Below, in pieces: positions 27,217 through 37,082 of a stretch of DNA of 64,000 nt; the first letter of the stretch is position 1, and every line of letters begins with the position of its first letter. The stretch spans positions 349,867 through 413,866 of the forward strand of contig NZ_JAOBPO010000003.1 of the NCBI RefSeq assembly GCF_025574485.1, read 5' to 3'. A program made the translations under genes and the position numbers. Origin of the DNA: Kordiimonas aquimaris. GTDB lineage: Bacteria; Pseudomonadota; Alphaproteobacteria; Sphingomonadales; Kordiimonadaceae. The notes under the pieces are model-generated. The model saw nothing but the letters and a program-made list of their open reading frames with translations. It searched no databases and was not told where the DNA came from.

Positions 27217-28011
27217 TTAGATAAGGCCCGAAAGCGGCGAACTTGGGTCCGCATACTTTTTCTTCGGCATGCGCCCTGCCAGATACGCCAAACGCCCACT
27301 TTCAACAGCAAGCTTCATTGCTTCAGCCATCATTACTGGCTTTTTAGCATCGGCAATAGCTGTATTCATCAGTACACCGTCACAGCCCAACTCCATTGCA
27401 ACAGCAGCATCTGATGCAGTACCAACACCAGCATCTACCAGAACCGGCACATGTGCCTGCTCGATCATTAACCTAATTTGCACCGGGTTTTGAATACCAA
27501 GGCCAGAACCTATCGGCGCACCAAGCGGCATAATAGCGACACATCCCATGTCTTCCAGTTTTTGAGCAGCGATAGGATCATCGCTGCAATAAACCATAAC
27601 CTTGAAGCCCTCAGCAATTAGCGTTTCCGTAGCAGAGAATGTTTCCAACATATTGGGGTACAATGTTTTTTGGTCACCCAATACTTCAAGCTTCACCAAA
27701 TCCCATCCACCCGCTTCGCGTGCAAGCCGTAAGGTTCTCACCGCATCATTTGCTGTAAAGCAGCCTGCCGTATTAGGCAGGTATGTTATGTCTTTGGGAT
27801 CAAGATAATCGACTAACATTGGTTGATTGGGATCAGAAACATTCACCCTACGCACAGCAACCGTTACAATTTCAGCACCAGATGCAGCCACAGCCGCTGC
27901 TGTTTCTTCAAAATCTTTATACTTGCCGGTACCAACAATTAACCGCGAGCTATACTCATTCCCCGCCAACTGCCATGTATCCTGTTTATGTTTAATGTCT
28001 TGCTCGGTCAC
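27217..28011 (-). CDS. thiG: Thiazole synthase
   Basis: A 264-residue TIM-barrel enzyme forming the thiazole phosphate of thiamine from DXP, dehydroglycine or iminoacetate, and ThiS thiocarboxylate. Conserved blocks are [10 protein letters not shown], the Lys-containing KLEVLGD segment, [13 protein letters not shown] and [12 protein letters not shown]. The start is GTG with a GGAGGG upstream that is also the Gly codons at the end of thiS. No other thiamine genes and no TPP riboswitch were seen nearby. Confidence 0.95.
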   Translation of the reverse strand: MTEQDIKHKQDTWQLAGNEYSSRLIVGTGKYKDFEETAAAVAASGAEIVTVAVRRVNVSDPNQPMLVDYLDPKDITYLPNTAGCFTANDAVRTLRLAREAGGWDLVKLEVLGDQKTLYPNMLETFSATETLIAEGFKVMVYCSDDPIAAQKLEDMGCVAIMPLGAPIGSGLGIQNPVQIRLMIEQAHVPVLVDAGVGTASDAAVAMELGCDGVLMNTAIADAKKPVMMAEAMKLAVESGRLAYLAGRMPKKKYADPSSPLSGLI

Positions 28012-28017
28012 AGTGGG

Positions 28018-28224
28018 TTACCCTCCACCAATAAAATGTACAATTTCAAGCTGATCACCATCTTCAATCAAGGTTTCATGGAATGTTGACTTGGAAACGA
28101 TTTCCAAATTGCGCTCCACAGCCACTTTCCTAGGATTAAGCTTCAATGTTTCCAGAAAATCCCAAACCGACAAGCTACGCTCTATAGTACGCTCATCACC
28201 ATTTACTTTGATTAAAAGAGACAA
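28018..28224 (-). CDS. thiS: Sulfur carrier protein ThiS
   Basis: A 68-residue ubiquitin-fold sulfur carrier ending in Gly-Gly-Gly; the terminal diglycine is thiocarboxylated to give sulfur to ThiG. VNGDER, the VWDFLETL helix and the VERNLEIV and GDQLEIVHFIGGG segments match the family. The only possible start is TTG at 28224 because a stop lies just upstream; AAGGG is eight bases before it. Six bases separate it from thiG. Confidence 0.9.
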   Translation of the reverse strand: MSLLIKVNGDERTIERSLSVWDFLETLKLNPRKVAVERNLEIVSKSTFHETLIEDGDQLEIVHFIGGG

Positions 28225-28361
28225 ACCTCAAACCCTTGATCAGCGATCTTACTAACAAATAAAATCACGCGATAATAAAAAATAGTCTTCATGCTTTCCA
28301 CGCCATGAATATGGCATTATATAGGGGTCTTCAAGCGATCTATCGAGAGAGTGAACCGCTG

Positions 28362-28805
28362 ATGCGAAAAAAAATTATTGTTCTGAACGGCCCTAATCTA
28401 AATTTGCTTGGGTCAAGAGAACCTGAAACGTATGGCAGCACTACTCTTGCAGAGATTGAAGCCATGACAAAAGCACATGCACAATCTCTCGAAATAGAGA
28501 TCGACTTTCGTCAGACAAATATCGAAGGCACACTTGTTGACTGGATTCAAGATGCCGGAGAAACAGCTGATGGCGTAATTCTCAACGCCGCAGCTTACAC
28601 ACACACTTCCATTGCTGTTCATGATGCGATAAGCGCAATCAAAACGCCGGTAGTTGAGGTACATCTATCTAATATTTTCGCACGCGAAGAATACCGCCAT
28701 CATTCATTTGTTTCAGATGTTGCTGCTGGCGTAATCTGCGGTTTTGGTGCAACAGGATATATCCTTGCAGTAGACGCATTGGCGGCTATGCTGCAACGCA
28801 AATAA
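28362..28805 (+). CDS. aroQ: 3-dehydroquinate dehydratase, type II
   Basis: A 147-residue dodecameric-type dehydroquinase catalysing the third shikimate step. It shows LNGPNLNLLGSREPETYG (containing the catalytic Tyr), NAAAYTHTS and VEVHLSNIFAREEYRHHS (containing the catalytic His). An upstream in-frame ATG at 28305 would add 19 residues absent from the family, so 28362 is chosen. It is followed by accB and accC in the same direction, a common proteobacterial operon. Confidence 0.95.
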   Translation: MRKKIIVLNGPNLNLLGSREPETYGSTTLAEIEAMTKAHAQSLEIEIDFRQTNIEGTLVDWIQDAGETADGVILNAAAYTHTSIAVHDAISAIKTPVVEVHLSNIFAREEYRHHSFVSDVAAGVICGFGATGYILAVDALAAMLQRK

Positions 28806-28832
28806 TAGTTTTAGGCTAAAGGGGGCCAACTC

Positions 28833-29312
28833 ATGTCAAAAATTCAAGATTATAAAGAGCTTATCCGCGAGCTTGCTGAGCTACTTGACAAGTCAACACT
28901 ATCAGAAATCGAAGTTGAAGAAGATGATTTCCGAATCCGCGTTGCTCGTGAAGTGCCTAGTGCCGTGAGCTATAGCGCACCCGCAGCCCCTGCCCCTGCA
29001 CACGTAGCGCATGCAGCCCCTGCCGCACCTGCGACTGCGGCACCAGCAGCAGAAGCAGCCGCTACAGCATCAGACCATCCAGGTATGGTGCCATCACCAA
29101 TGGTTGGCACTGCGTACGCATCTCCGAGCCCAGATGCCGCCGCATTCATTAAGGTGGGCGATAGCGTCAAAAAAGGCGACACCATTCTGATTATCGAAGC
29201 GATGAAAGTAATGAACCAAATCGCAGCACCTGCGTCAGGAACAATTAAAGAGATCCTTTTCGCGGACGCACAGCCCGTCGAATTTGGTCAACCCCTTTGT
29301 ATTATTGAGTAA
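28833..29312 (+). CDS. accB: Biotin carboxyl carrier protein of acetyl-CoA carboxylase
   Basis: A 159-residue carrier: a short N-terminal region, an Ala/Pro-rich flexible linker (about residues 48-85) and a biotinyl domain. The biotinylated lysine is Lys125 in EAMKVMN. The protruding thumb of bacterial AccB is suggested by [13 protein letters not shown]. AccB shuttles CO2 from AccC to the carboxyltransferase in the first step of fatty-acid synthesis. It lies 11 bases upstream of accC. Confidence 0.97.
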   Translation: MSKIQDYKELIRELAELLDKSTLSEIEVEEDDFRIRVAREVPSAVSYSAPAAPAPAHVAHAAPAAPATAAPAAEAAATASDHPGMVPSPMVGTAYASPSPDAAAFIKVGDSVKKGDTILIIEAMKVMNQIAAPASGTIKEILFADAQPVEFGQPLCIIE

Positions 29313-29323
29313 GGACCGCAGTC

Positions 29324-30670
29324 ATGCTTAAAAAGGTTCTCATTGCCAACCGCGGCGAGATTGCGCTGCGCATTCATCGTGCTTGTCACGAAATGGGCAT
29401 CAAGACTGTCGCCATTCACTCAACTGCTGATGAAGATGCAATGCATGTTCGCTTAGCAGATGAAAGCGTCTGTGTGGGTCCGCCCGCTTCAGTGGACAGT
29501 TACTTGAACATGCCAGCTATTCTTACTGCAGCAGAAATAACTGGCGCTGACGGTATCCACCCAGGATATGGCTTTTTGTCAGAAAATGCTCGATTTGCTG
29601 AAATTGTTGAAGAACATGGCATCGCATTCATTGGTCCATCAGCTGATCATATCCGCACCATGGGCGACAAGATCACAGCAAAAGACACAGTTAAAGCGCT
29701 TGGTATCCCCGTGGTACCTGGCTCAGATGGTGGTATCACAGACGACGAGGAAGCATTCCGCGTTGTTAAAGAAATTGGATTGCCGGTTATTATTAAAGCG
29801 TCATCAGGCGGCGGCGGTCGCGGTATGAAGATTGTTCGCGAAGAAAGCGAACTGTCCAGCGCATTAACAGCCTGCCGGAAAGAATCAAAAGCCGCATTTG
29901 GTGACGATGCCGTTTACATTGAAAAATTCCTGCTTAAACCGCGTCATATCGAGTTTCAATTGATTGGTGATAAACACGGAAACTGTATCCATCTCGGTGA
30001 ACGCGATTGTTCATTACAGCGTCGGCACCAAAAAGTGCTGGAAGAAGCCCCCTCACCTGTTATCGATGATGAAACACGCGAACGTATGGGCGGCATCATC
30101 TCCAAGGCAATGGCCAATCTGGGATATGCAGGTGCTGGGACAATCGAGTTCTTGTATGAAGATGGTGAGTTCTACTTCATTGAAATGAACACACGTGTTC
30201 AGGTTGAGCATCCTGTAACAGAAATGATTACGGGTATTGATATTGTACGCGAACAAATTCGCGTAGCATCGGGCGAGAAGCTATCATATACGCAAGATAT
30301 GGTGCGTTTCTTTGGCCATGCGATTGAATGCCGCATTAATGCAGAGCATCCTTTTACATTTGTACCAAATCCAGGAACGGTGACACAGTATCATCCACCT
30401 GGAGGTTTGAACGTCCGGTGCGACAGCGCAGTATATGCTGGTTATAAAATACCGCCTTATTATGACAGCATGATCGCAAAACTTATCGTATCAGGTTACA
30501 CACGTGAAGGCTGCCTTCTACGTTTGAAACGTTCACTTGGCGAATATGTAATTGACGGCGTTACCACAACAATTCCATTACATATGGCTTTAATGGAAAA
30601 TGAAGACTTCCAGAGTGGCGATTATGATATTCACTGGCTGGAAAAATTTCTTGAAAACAAAGTGGAATAA
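29324..30670 (+). CDS. accC: Acetyl-CoA carboxylase biotin carboxylase subunit
   Basis: A 448-residue ATP-grasp enzyme carboxylating the biotin on AccB. Visible features are [12 protein letters not shown] at the start, the glycine-rich ATP loop [47 protein letters not shown] and [15 protein letters not shown]. Length is normal. The start has AAGGA upstream. Co-transcribed with aroQ and accB; aat follows after 27 bases. Confidence 0.97.
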   Translation: MLKKVLIANRGEIALRIHRACHEMGIKTVAIHSTADEDAMHVRLADESVCVGPPASVDSYLNMPAILTAAEITGADGIHPGYGFLSENARFAEIVEEHGIAFIGPSADHIRTMGDKITAKDTVKALGIPVVPGSDGGITDDEEAFRVVKEIGLPVIIKASSGGGGRGMKIVREESELSSALTACRKESKAAFGDDAVYIEKFLLKPRHIEFQLIGDKHGNCIHLGERDCSLQRRHQKVLEEAPSPVIDDETRERMGGIISKAMANLGYAGAGTIEFLYEDGEFYFIEMNTRVQVEHPVTEMITGIDIVREQIRVASGEKLSYTQDMVRFFGHAIECRINAEHPFTFVPNPGTVTQYHPPGGLNVRCDSAVYAGYKIPPYYDSMIAKLIVSGYTREGCLLRLKRSLGEYVIDGVTTTIPLHMALMENEDFQSGDYDIHWLEKFLENKVE

Positions 30671-30697
30671 CCACCTACCAAGCGAAAGTTCAGGCGT

Positions 30698-31357
30698 ATG
30701 ACTACGCAAGAGATTACGCCTGAATTAATTTTAAACGCTTATGCCTCCGGCATATTTCCTATGGCAGATAGCCGTACGGACAATGATATGTTCTGGGTGG
30801 ACCCTCCCGAGCGAGGTATTTTACCATTAGATAGCTTTCATGTTTCCCGCTCTCTGAAAAAAGCCGTTCGTCATGATATTTTTGATGTAACAGCGAACAA
30901 GGCTTTCCAACAAGTTGTAGAAAGCTGCGCACAATCATACAAAGATCGTGAGCAAACGTGGATTAGCAAAACGATAGAAGAGCTATACTGCGAGTTACAC
31001 AGATATGGATTCGCACATTCAATTGAATGCTGGCTTAACGGTAAGCTTGTAGGCGGGCTCTACGGTGTGTCCCTACAAGGCGCATTCTTTGGTGAAAGCA
31101 TGTTTCATATCGAGCCTAACGCCAGCAAAGTTGCTTTGGTACATCTGGTCGCTCGTCTTAAATTTGGTGGGTTTGAATTGCTTGACACGCAATTTGGTAC
31201 CGAACATTTAGCTCAGTTTGGTGTTATTGAAATTCCTAGAAAAGAATACCGCACACGACTGGACAAGGCACTTGCAAATAGCGATGCAAGCTTTTCAACA
31301 CTTCAACCTGATGTTGCTGGTGAAAGAGCCTTGCAATTGATCACCCAAATATCATAA
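30698..31357 (+). CDS. aat: Leucyl/phenylalanyl-tRNA-protein transferase
   Basis: A 219-residue enzyme adding Leu or Phe to proteins with N-terminal Arg or Lys, feeding the ClpS/ClpA N-degron pathway. YASGIFPMAD, FWVDPPERGILP, WISKTIEELYCELH, SIECWLNGKLVGGLYGVSLQG, FFGESMF and LLDTQFGTEHLAQFG match the family closely. Its last 55 bases overlap the convergent DUF2155 gene. Confidence 0.95.
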   Translation: MTTQEITPELILNAYASGIFPMADSRTDNDMFWVDPPERGILPLDSFHVSRSLKKAVRHDIFDVTANKAFQQVVESCAQSYKDREQTWISKTIEELYCELHRYGFAHSIECWLNGKLVGGLYGVSLQGAFFGESMFHIEPNASKVALVHLVARLKFGGFELLDTQFGTEHLAQFGVIEIPRKEYRTRLDKALANSDASFSTLQPDVAGERALQLITQIS

Positions 31358-31749
31358 ACGGCATGTTCAAGCGCATTCAATGATGGGCTGGAAGCTACCA
31401 TCCACCCTTCAAAAACACGTTCATAATTACCTGTGCGCTTAAGATCATCAATCTCAAGATATGCGAACGTTTCTGGTGGTTGAATCGGTGGTCTTGTTCG
31501 GCAGTATTTTGCGCGGATAGTTAACGTACCAAATGTTGTTTCGGCTCCAACAGCCAGTTCAATTTCAGTAATACGCGCCGTTATCTTATCCAGGGCACGC
31601 AGTAGTACAATTTCACCAGATTGACTTTCCAATTCTGATGGCTGGATAATATTACGGTTAGATTGAAGGGTTAACGCGGGGTATGATACAATTATCAAGC
31701 TACCAAGCCATGCAATGAGTATTACATATGCTTTATTGAGGCTTGTCAT
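31303..31749 (-). CDS. DUF2155 domain-containing protein
   Basis: A 148-residue exported or membrane-anchored protein of the DUF2155 family, with an N-terminal hydrophobic segment (about residues 7-25). The DUF2155 core is seen in VLLRALDKITARITEIELAV, TIRAKYCRTRPP, FEGWMVASSPSLNALEHAVYDIWVINC. Function is not known. Start ATG 31749 has a GGAGG five bases upstream and overlaps the end of mlaD by 17 bases. The gene's 3' end overlaps aat antisense. The order NDUFA12, mlaD, DUF2155 opposite aat is, from memory, common in alphaproteobacteria. Confidence 0.85.
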   Translation of the reverse strand: MTSLNKAYVILIAWLGSLIIVSYPALTLQSNRNIIQPSELESQSGEIVLLRALDKITARITEIELAVGAETTFGTLTIRAKYCRTRPPIQPPETFAYLEIDDLKRTGNYERVFEGWMVASSPSLNALEHAVYDIWVINCKALSPATSG

Positions 31750-32188
31750 CTCCGCCTCCGTAGATGAATTTTCCAATTAGCCCAAGCAAATCAACAGCAT
31801 CTTGCGTTTCACTAATCTCGTCACCATCCAGCAATGTTTCTTCCATGCCACCCGGTGATAAATTCATGTAAGTTCCGCCCAGCAATCCTTCAGCAGTAAC
31901 GGCAGCTGCAGTATCCGCAGGCAAAATGACCCCTGCGTCTACCGAAAACTTTACCACAGCCTGATAAGTTTTGGGGTCGAGCTTACTCTCTACAATGGTA
32001 CCAACCTTGATACCAGCCATGCGCACATCGCTGCCAACGCCTAATCCATCGATACGATCAAAACGTGCGGAAAGTATGTATCCGTCAGACGATGCCATAT
32101 CTGTGCGTTCATACGCAAAGACAAGAAACCAGCCTGCAACAAGCAACACGAGCGCACCAATAAGCGATTCGACTAAATTGCTAGACAT
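31733..32188 (-). CDS. mlaD: MlaD family MCE-domain protein
   Basis: A 151-residue inner-membrane-anchored protein with a transmembrane helix (about 6-27) and one MCE domain (GYILSARFDRIDGLGVGSDVRMAGIKVG, starting near residue 36). MlaD forms a hexameric ring that passes phospholipids between membranes to maintain outer-membrane asymmetry. The ABC partners mlaE, mlaF and the periplasmic mlaC are not here. It follows the NDUFA12 gene by 94 bases. Confidence 0.88.
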   Translation of the reverse strand: MSSNLVESLIGALVLLVAGWFLVFAYERTDMASSDGYILSARFDRIDGLGVGSDVRMAGIKVGTIVESKLDPKTYQAVVKFSVDAGVILPADTAAAVTAEGLLGGTYMNLSPGGMEETLLDGDEISETQDAVDLLGLIGKFIYGGGDDKPQ

Positions 32189-32282
32189 AAAATTTCCATG
32201 TACTTTTATTTACAGTTTGCTGAATTACAGCGCGATACGTTGTTTGCAGAAATATCTATTTACTGCGTAACTGGTTCATAAC

Positions 32283-32675
32283 TTATTCTGGACGCCATGC
32301 TTCATAGTCTGAAGCTGTAGCCTGGCGTTGCCCTTGGCCCTTGAGCGGTGCGTATGCTTGTTGAGTGCCTGTTAAGTTAGGAATGTGTTCTTTTTCCCAG
32401 GGCTTCACTGTCAGCGGTCTTTCAACTGGCGTTTCGTCAACCGTGTAATGTAACCAGCCATGCCAATCAGCAGGAACACGGGATGCTTCTACAGGGCCAT
32501 TTTTATATATAACCCAACGCTTACGACCATTTTTCTCGCGGTAATAAGTATTACCTTGATCATCTTCGCCTACCTTTACGCCTTTGCGGCTGGTAAAGAT
32601 AAGGGTGCCAAATGTAGCACTATTCCACCAAGTAAATATGGGGGAAGAAAAAAATTTAGAAATCAAGCCGCTCAT
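32283..32675 (-). CDS. NADH:ubiquinone oxidoreductase subunit NDUFA12
   Basis: A 130-residue homologue of the mitochondrial complex I accessory subunit NDUFA12 (B17.2), one of the few supernumerary subunits present in alphaproteobacteria. The WWNSATFGTLIFTSRKG start, GNTYYREKNGRKRWVIYKN, PADWHGWLHYTVDETP and KPWEKEHIPNLTGT are characteristic. The C-terminal end is basic and polar. It is separate from the main nuo operon, which is not in the window, and heads the run to mlaD and DUF2155. Confidence 0.93.
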   Translation of the reverse strand: MSGLISKFFSSPIFTWWNSATFGTLIFTSRKGVKVGEDDQGNTYYREKNGRKRWVIYKNGPVEASRVPADWHGWLHYTVDETPVERPLTVKPWEKEHIPNLTGTQQAYAPLKGQGQRQATASDYEAWRPE

Positions 32676-32805
32676 AACAAATATCCGCTATCAACAAAAT
32701 TATATTCATTCGTGACCATACACCATGTCATTCACTGGTTAACCACAAACTTGAAACAGGCGTTTATCATGTTTGTTTGGCAAGGGAAAGCCAAGGGCCC
32801 TTACT

Positions 32806-32863
32806 AATTACGATTCTCTCGTAAAATGGTTAATTTTCTAACCATAATAGCTAAATCGTAATT
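32806..32863. repeat. Nested double inverted repeat
   Basis: Outer 9-bp arms AATTACGAT and ATCGTAATT (32806-32814 and 32855-32863) enclose inner 7-bp arms ATGGTTA and TAACCAT (32826-32832 and 32839-32845). Both arm pairs are perfect. The element could fold as RNA on either strand or be a protein-binding site. Confidence 0.75.
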
Positions 32864-33034
32864 CCACATGTTTATCGTCGTAATGTGCACAGATTAAGGC
32901 AAATTTCAACGACTCAAGAGCGATCAACGATTCGTGAAGTAACCAGTTGTACCTTGCCTAGTGTCAACCACAACATATTGAAAATATACCTTGTGCAACA
33001 GCCTTTTTAACACATAAACTTGTGCCAAGAAGAT

Positions 33035-33062
33035 GCAACACTACTATATATAGAAGTGTTGC
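33035..33062. promoter_or_regulatory. 28-bp inverted repeat before nrdJ, candidate operator
   Basis: GCAACACT and AGTGTTGC arms flank a perfectly palindromic CTATATATAG core, with only one mismatched pair (A/A at 33043 and 33054). It overlaps a possible -10 (TACTAT, 33042-33047) that has TTGTGC 16 bases upstream. The core fits the inner part of the NrdR box pattern (CWATATATWG, from memory) but the outer arms are spaced differently. Binding by NrdR or another regulator is inference. Confidence 0.5.
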
Positions 33063-33178
33063 GGGGCATTTATTGTGGCGATTTCAATTTAGGAAAGCTC
33101 ACTCAAACCCGTCATATATGACAGATTTGACCAATAGTGTTGTGCCCCAAACTACAATAATTTGTATGGGGAAATACT

Positions 33179-36100
33179 ATGCGTATAGAGCGCCGTTTCA
33201 CAAAAAATCAGCCTTGCCCATATGCGGCAATGGAATGGCGCAGCGCTGTTAGCGAAATCCGAAATCCAGACGGTACAACAGTATTTCATATGGACGGCGT
33301 TGAAGTGCCTGACAACTGGAGTCAGGTGGCGACAGATATTATTGCGCAAAAATACTTTCGCAAAGCTGGCGTACCTCAAGCACTAAAACCGGTAAAAGAG
33401 AAAGATGTCCCTAGCTGGCTTTGGCGCATGGAAGCCGACAAGAAAGCCTTGGCATCAATGCCCGAAGATAAACGGTACGGCAGCGAAAAAAGCAGCAAGC
33501 AAGTTTTTGACCGCCTAGCTGGCACCTGGACATATTGGGGCTGGAAAGGTGGCTATTTTGATGCAGAAGAAGATGCGCGTACTTTCTTTGATGAAATGCG
33601 CTTTATGCTCGCCTCACAAATGGCTGCACCTAATAGCCCACAATGGTTTAACACAGGCCTGCATTGGGCATACGGCATTGATGGTCCGGCACAAGGGCAT
33701 CACTATGTTGATTTTAAAACCGGCAAACTAACGCGATCAAAAAGCTCTTACGAACATCCACAACCGCACGCATGCTTTATCCAGTCTGTTGCTGACGATC
33801 TGGTAAATGAAGGCGGCATTATGGACCTGTGGACACGGGAAGCCCGCCTTTTTAAATATGGCTCCGGTACAGGGTCAAACTTCTCTCATATTCGAGGTTC
33901 GGATGAAAGCTTGTCTGGTGGTGGTCATTCTTCTGGGCTTATGAGCTTTCTAAAAATTGGAGACAGGGCAGCTGGCGCTATCAAGTCTGGTGGAACAACA
34001 CGCCGTGCCGCCAAAATGGTCGTTGTGGATATTGACCATCCCGATGTTGAAGAGTTCATCAACTGGAAAGTGATTGAAGAGCAAAAAGTTTCTGCTCTGG
34101 TTTCAGGCTCCAAGCTCAATGAACTACATCTCAATCGCATTATGAAAGCATGTCACGAAGCGAAACCTGACCTTGGTGATGCTGCATTTGAACCAAAGAA
34201 TAATTCCTCTCTAAAACAAGAGATCATTGCGGCACGTAAAGTGATGATTCCTGAAAACTACGTGCAACGCGTTATTCAGTTTGCCAAACAAGGCTACGAC
34301 TCAATTGATTTCAAAACATATGACACTGATTGGGACTCTGATGCTTATCTAACCGTATCTGGTCAAAACTCAAATAACTCCATTCGCGTTACCGACGACT
34401 TTATGCGTGCCATCAACACAGATGGTGATTGGTCTTTTATACGCAGAAATGATGGGTCTATACAGCGTACGGTTAAAGCAAAAGACTTGTGGCGTGATGT
34501 TGGTCACGCTGCCTGGGCTTGCGCAGACCCGGGCATTCAATTTCATACAACAATCAATGACTGGCATACGTGCCCTGAATCTGGTGCAATAAGAGCATCC
34601 AATCCCTGCTCCGAATATATGTTTCTGGACGACACAGCCTGTAATCTTGCGTCATTGAACCTCATGACCTTCCGTAACGTGGACGGTACATTTGCGGTAG
34701 AGAACTTCAAACACGGCGTGCGTTTGTGGACTATGGTTCTTGAAATTTCAGTTCTCATGGCACAGTTCCCGTCCAAAGAGATCGCTCAACTATCATATGA
34801 ATACCGCACACTCGGTATAGGGTACGCGAACATCGGCGGCCTGCTAATGAGCATTGGCTTGTCATATGACAGCGAAGATGGTCGTGCACTATGTGGCGCT
34901 ATCACGGCATTAATGACCGGTGAAAGCTATGCAACAAGCGCTGAAATGGCATCTGAGCTTGGTTCTTTCCCGGGCTATGAAAAAAATAAAGATCATATGC
35001 TGCGTGTTATTCGCAACCACCGCCGCGCTGCGTATGGTCAGAGTGATGGTTATGAAAACTTAAATACTAACCCTGTTCCATTAGACATTGCCAATTGCCC
35101 TGATCAATTGATCACTGTTGCCGCTGCCGATGCATGGGACCGTGCGCTTGAGATTGGTGAGCAGCACGGATATCGCAATGCGCAGTCATCTGTGATTGCA
35201 CCAACAGGCACAATTGGCCTGGTGATGGACTGCGATACCACTGGAATTGAACCAGACTTTGCTCTGGTAAAATTCAAAAAGCTCGCCGGTGGCGGTTACT
35301 TTAAAATTATTAACCGCGTGGTGCCACAAGCATTGAAGGTTCTTGGTTATACCGAAGAACAGGCGAAAGAAATCGAAGGGTATGCGGTTGGTCATTCAAC
35401 GCTGAAGAATGCGCCTGCGGTAAATCATAAATCACTCTTGTCAAAAGGTTTTACAAACCGGGAAATAGACCTGATTGAGGCGCAACTAAAGAACGCGTAT
35501 GACATTAAGTTTGTATTCAATCATTGGACGCTGGGTGAAGAGTTCTGCAAGAATGTTCTTGGTTTAACTGACGAGCAACTGGGCGATTACACATTCGATT
35601 TGCTGGCAGCTATTGGCTTCAGCAAAGCCGACATCGAAGCTGCAAACATTTATTGCTGCGGAGCAATGACACTTGAAAAAGCACCGCATCTAAAAGAAGA
35701 ACATTACAGCGTATTTGATTGCGCGAACCCTTGCGGCAAAATTGGTAAACGCTCGCTTTCATGGGAAAGTCACATTCGCATGATGGCCGCAGCTCAACCA
35801 TTTATTTCTGGTGCTATCTCAAAAACCATCAACATGCCAAATAGTGCCAATGTTGATGAATGCATGGCGGCATATGAACTCAGTTGGTCACTTGCCCTTA
35901 AGGCCAACGCATTATACCGGGACGGTTCTAAACTTAGTCAACCGCTTAGTGCCGCGTTGCTTGACGACGAGGACCTGACTGAAACTATTGAAGACAAATC
36001 TCTTGCCGAGCGCGCAGAGATTGTGACTGAAAGAATTGTTGAACGAATTGTTGAAGTAGAGAGAGCAGCTAGTGTTAAGCGCAATCGTTTGCCTGAACGC

Positions 36101-36862
36101 CGGAAGGGTTACACACAAAAAGCGATTGTTGGCGGTCATAAAGTCTACTTGCGAACCGGAGAATATGATGACGGCTCTGTTGGTGAAATCTTCATTGATA
36201 TGCACAAAGAAGGCGCCGCGTTCCGTTCACTTATGAATAACTTCGCAATTGCTATTTCAATTGGCCTTCAATACGGCGTACCACTTGAAGAGTTTGTCGA
36301 TGCATTCACATTCACGCGTTTCGAGCCATTCGGTCGTGTTGAAGGAAATGATTCGATCAAAATGTCTACATCATTGCTTGATTATATCTTCCGCGAACTT
36401 GCAATCTCCTACCTGGGCCGTGATGACCTTTCACACGCAACACCAGCGGACCTGCAGCATGACACAACTGGCCGTGGGGACAAAAATGACGGCTTGCCTA
36501 CACTAGATGAAGATGTTTCCGAGGCCCTGGAGCGTGTTCAAAAACTCGCTTCCACGGGATATGTACGTGGCAGTAACCTGGTTGTTTTGAAAAACAAGAC
36601 CAAAACAAAATCACCCAAGAAAACCAAAGAAAATGAGCTTGAGACAGTTATGGCTGCAACAGGCACGTCTGGAGCTGCATCAATTGAGATTGCATCCGCA
36701 ATGAAAAACGGAGCGACAGACGCAACAACACATGCGCGCACCGAAGCACGCATGAAAGGGTACGAAGGGGACGCCTGCGGAGAATGCGGCAATTTCACCC
36801 TCGTTCGTAATGGAACGTGCATGAAATGTGATACATGCGGTGGTACGAGTGGGTGCAGCTAG
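33179..36862 (+). CDS. nrdJ: Vitamin B12-dependent (class II) ribonucleotide reductase
   Basis: A 1227-residue adenosylcobalamin-dependent reductase making deoxyribonucleotides without oxygen dependence. The active-site set is visible: Cys199 (HACFIQ), the radical site NPCSE at 475-479 (thiyl Cys477) and Cys488 (ACNLASLNL). The 11-residue spacing between the last two equals that of the Lactobacillus enzyme. The C-terminus has an insert-like low-complexity region (about 1140-1200) and a Cys-rich tail CGECGN to [10 protein letters not shown], probably for re-reduction or zinc. It was placed at ATG 33179 after GGGGAAATACT. Tandem hairpins follow the stop. Confidence 0.96.
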   Translation: MRIERRFTKNQPCPYAAMEWRSAVSEIRNPDGTTVFHMDGVEVPDNWSQVATDIIAQKYFRKAGVPQALKPVKEKDVPSWLWRMEADKKALASMPEDKRYGSEKSSKQVFDRLAGTWTYWGWKGGYFDAEEDARTFFDEMRFMLASQMAAPNSPQWFNTGLHWAYGIDGPAQGHHYVDFKTGKLTRSKSSYEHPQPHACFIQSVADDLVNEGGIMDLWTREARLFKYGSGTGSNFSHIRGSDESLSGGGHSSGLMSFLKIGDRAAGAIKSGGTTRRAAKMVVVDIDHPDVEEFINWKVIEEQKVSALVSGSKLNELHLNRIMKACHEAKPDLGDAAFEPKNNSSLKQEIIAARKVMIPENYVQRVIQFAKQGYDSIDFKTYDTDWDSDAYLTVSGQNSNNSIRVTDDFMRAINTDGDWSFIRRNDGSIQRTVKAKDLWRDVGHAAWACADPGIQFHTTINDWHTCPESGAIRASNPCSEYMFLDDTACNLASLNLMTFRNVDGTFAVENFKHGVRLWTMVLEISVLMAQFPSKEIAQLSYEYRTLGIGYANIGGLLMSIGLSYDSEDGRALCGAITALMTGESYATSAEMASELGSFPGYEKNKDHMLRVIRNHRRAAYGQSDGYENLNTNPVPLDIANCPDQLITVAAADAWDRALEIGEQHGYRNAQSSVIAPTGTIGLVMDCDTTGIEPDFALVKFKKLAGGGYFKIINRVVPQALKVLGYTEEQAKEIEGYAVGHSTLKNAPAVNHKSLLSKGFTNREIDLIEAQLKNAYDIKFVFNHWTLGEEFCKNVLGLTDEQLGDYTFDLLAAIGFSKADIEAANIYCCGAMTLEKAPHLKEEHYSVFDCANPCGKIGKRSLSWESHIRMMAAAQPFISGAISKTINMPNSANVDECMAAYELSWSLALKANALYRDGSKLSQPLSAALLDDEDLTETIEDKSLAERAEIVTERIVERIVEVERAASVKRNRLPERRKGYTQKAIVGGHKVYLRTGEYDDGSVGEIFIDMHKEGAAFRSLMNNFAIAISIGLQYGVPLEEFVDAFTFTRFEPFGRVEGNDSIKMSTSLLDYIFRELAISYLGRDDLSHATPADLQHDTTGRGDKNDGLPTLDEDVSEALERVQKLASTGYVRGSNLVVLKNKTKTKSPKKTKENELETVMAATGTSGAASIEIASAMKNGATDATTHARTEARMKGYEGDACGECGNFTLVRNGTCMKCDTCGGTSGCS

Positions 36863-36893
36863 CGCTCACCAACCGTTTATAGATTATGATTCT

Positions 36894-36923
36894 ACCACCC
36901 ACTAACCCGTCCCTGTGGGTGGT
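36894..36923 (+). repeat. Hairpin directly after nrdJ
   Basis: A 9-bp perfect stem ACCACCCAC/GTGGGTGGT with a 12-base loop, seven bases before the true terminator. It may protect the nrdJ mRNA 3' end. Confidence 0.65.
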
Positions 36924-36929
36924 CATCTT

Positions 36930-36955
36930 GGGGAAGGTTCGCCTTCCCCTTTTTT
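36930..36955 (+). terminator. Terminator of nrdJ
   Basis: An 8-bp stem GGGGAAGG/CCTTCCCC with a stable TTCG tetraloop followed by six T residues. Confidence 0.93.
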
Positions 36956-37082
36956 ACAACTTAAGCGAAAATAATTAACGAAATCACGGCTTCATTTACC
37001 AAATATTTACCCACTTGAATGATAGTGTAGTGAACATCAGTAAGTTTCCGCTGATAAAGCGTGTTCTGCAAAGGGTTCTGGG

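Larger units (their letters stand above)
32676..33178. other. 503-base intergenic region upstream of nrdJ
   Basis: A non-coding divergent region between the NDUFA12 gene and nrdJ. It contains a nested two-stem inverted repeat (32806-32863), a 28-bp inverted repeat (33035-33062) and AT-rich promoter-like sequence. No B12-box core or cobalamin riboswitch skeleton and no tRNA were recognised. Confidence 0.7.

Noticed and set aside
28225-28361. TPP riboswitch before thiS
   Set aside because: The thiS-aroQ interval is short and lacks a recognisable THI-box pattern.
32676-33178. Cobalamin riboswitch before nrdJ
   Set aside because: No B12-box-like core was found, and class II reductases are normally not repressed by B12. 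A covariance-model search with the cobalamin riboswitch family would settle it.
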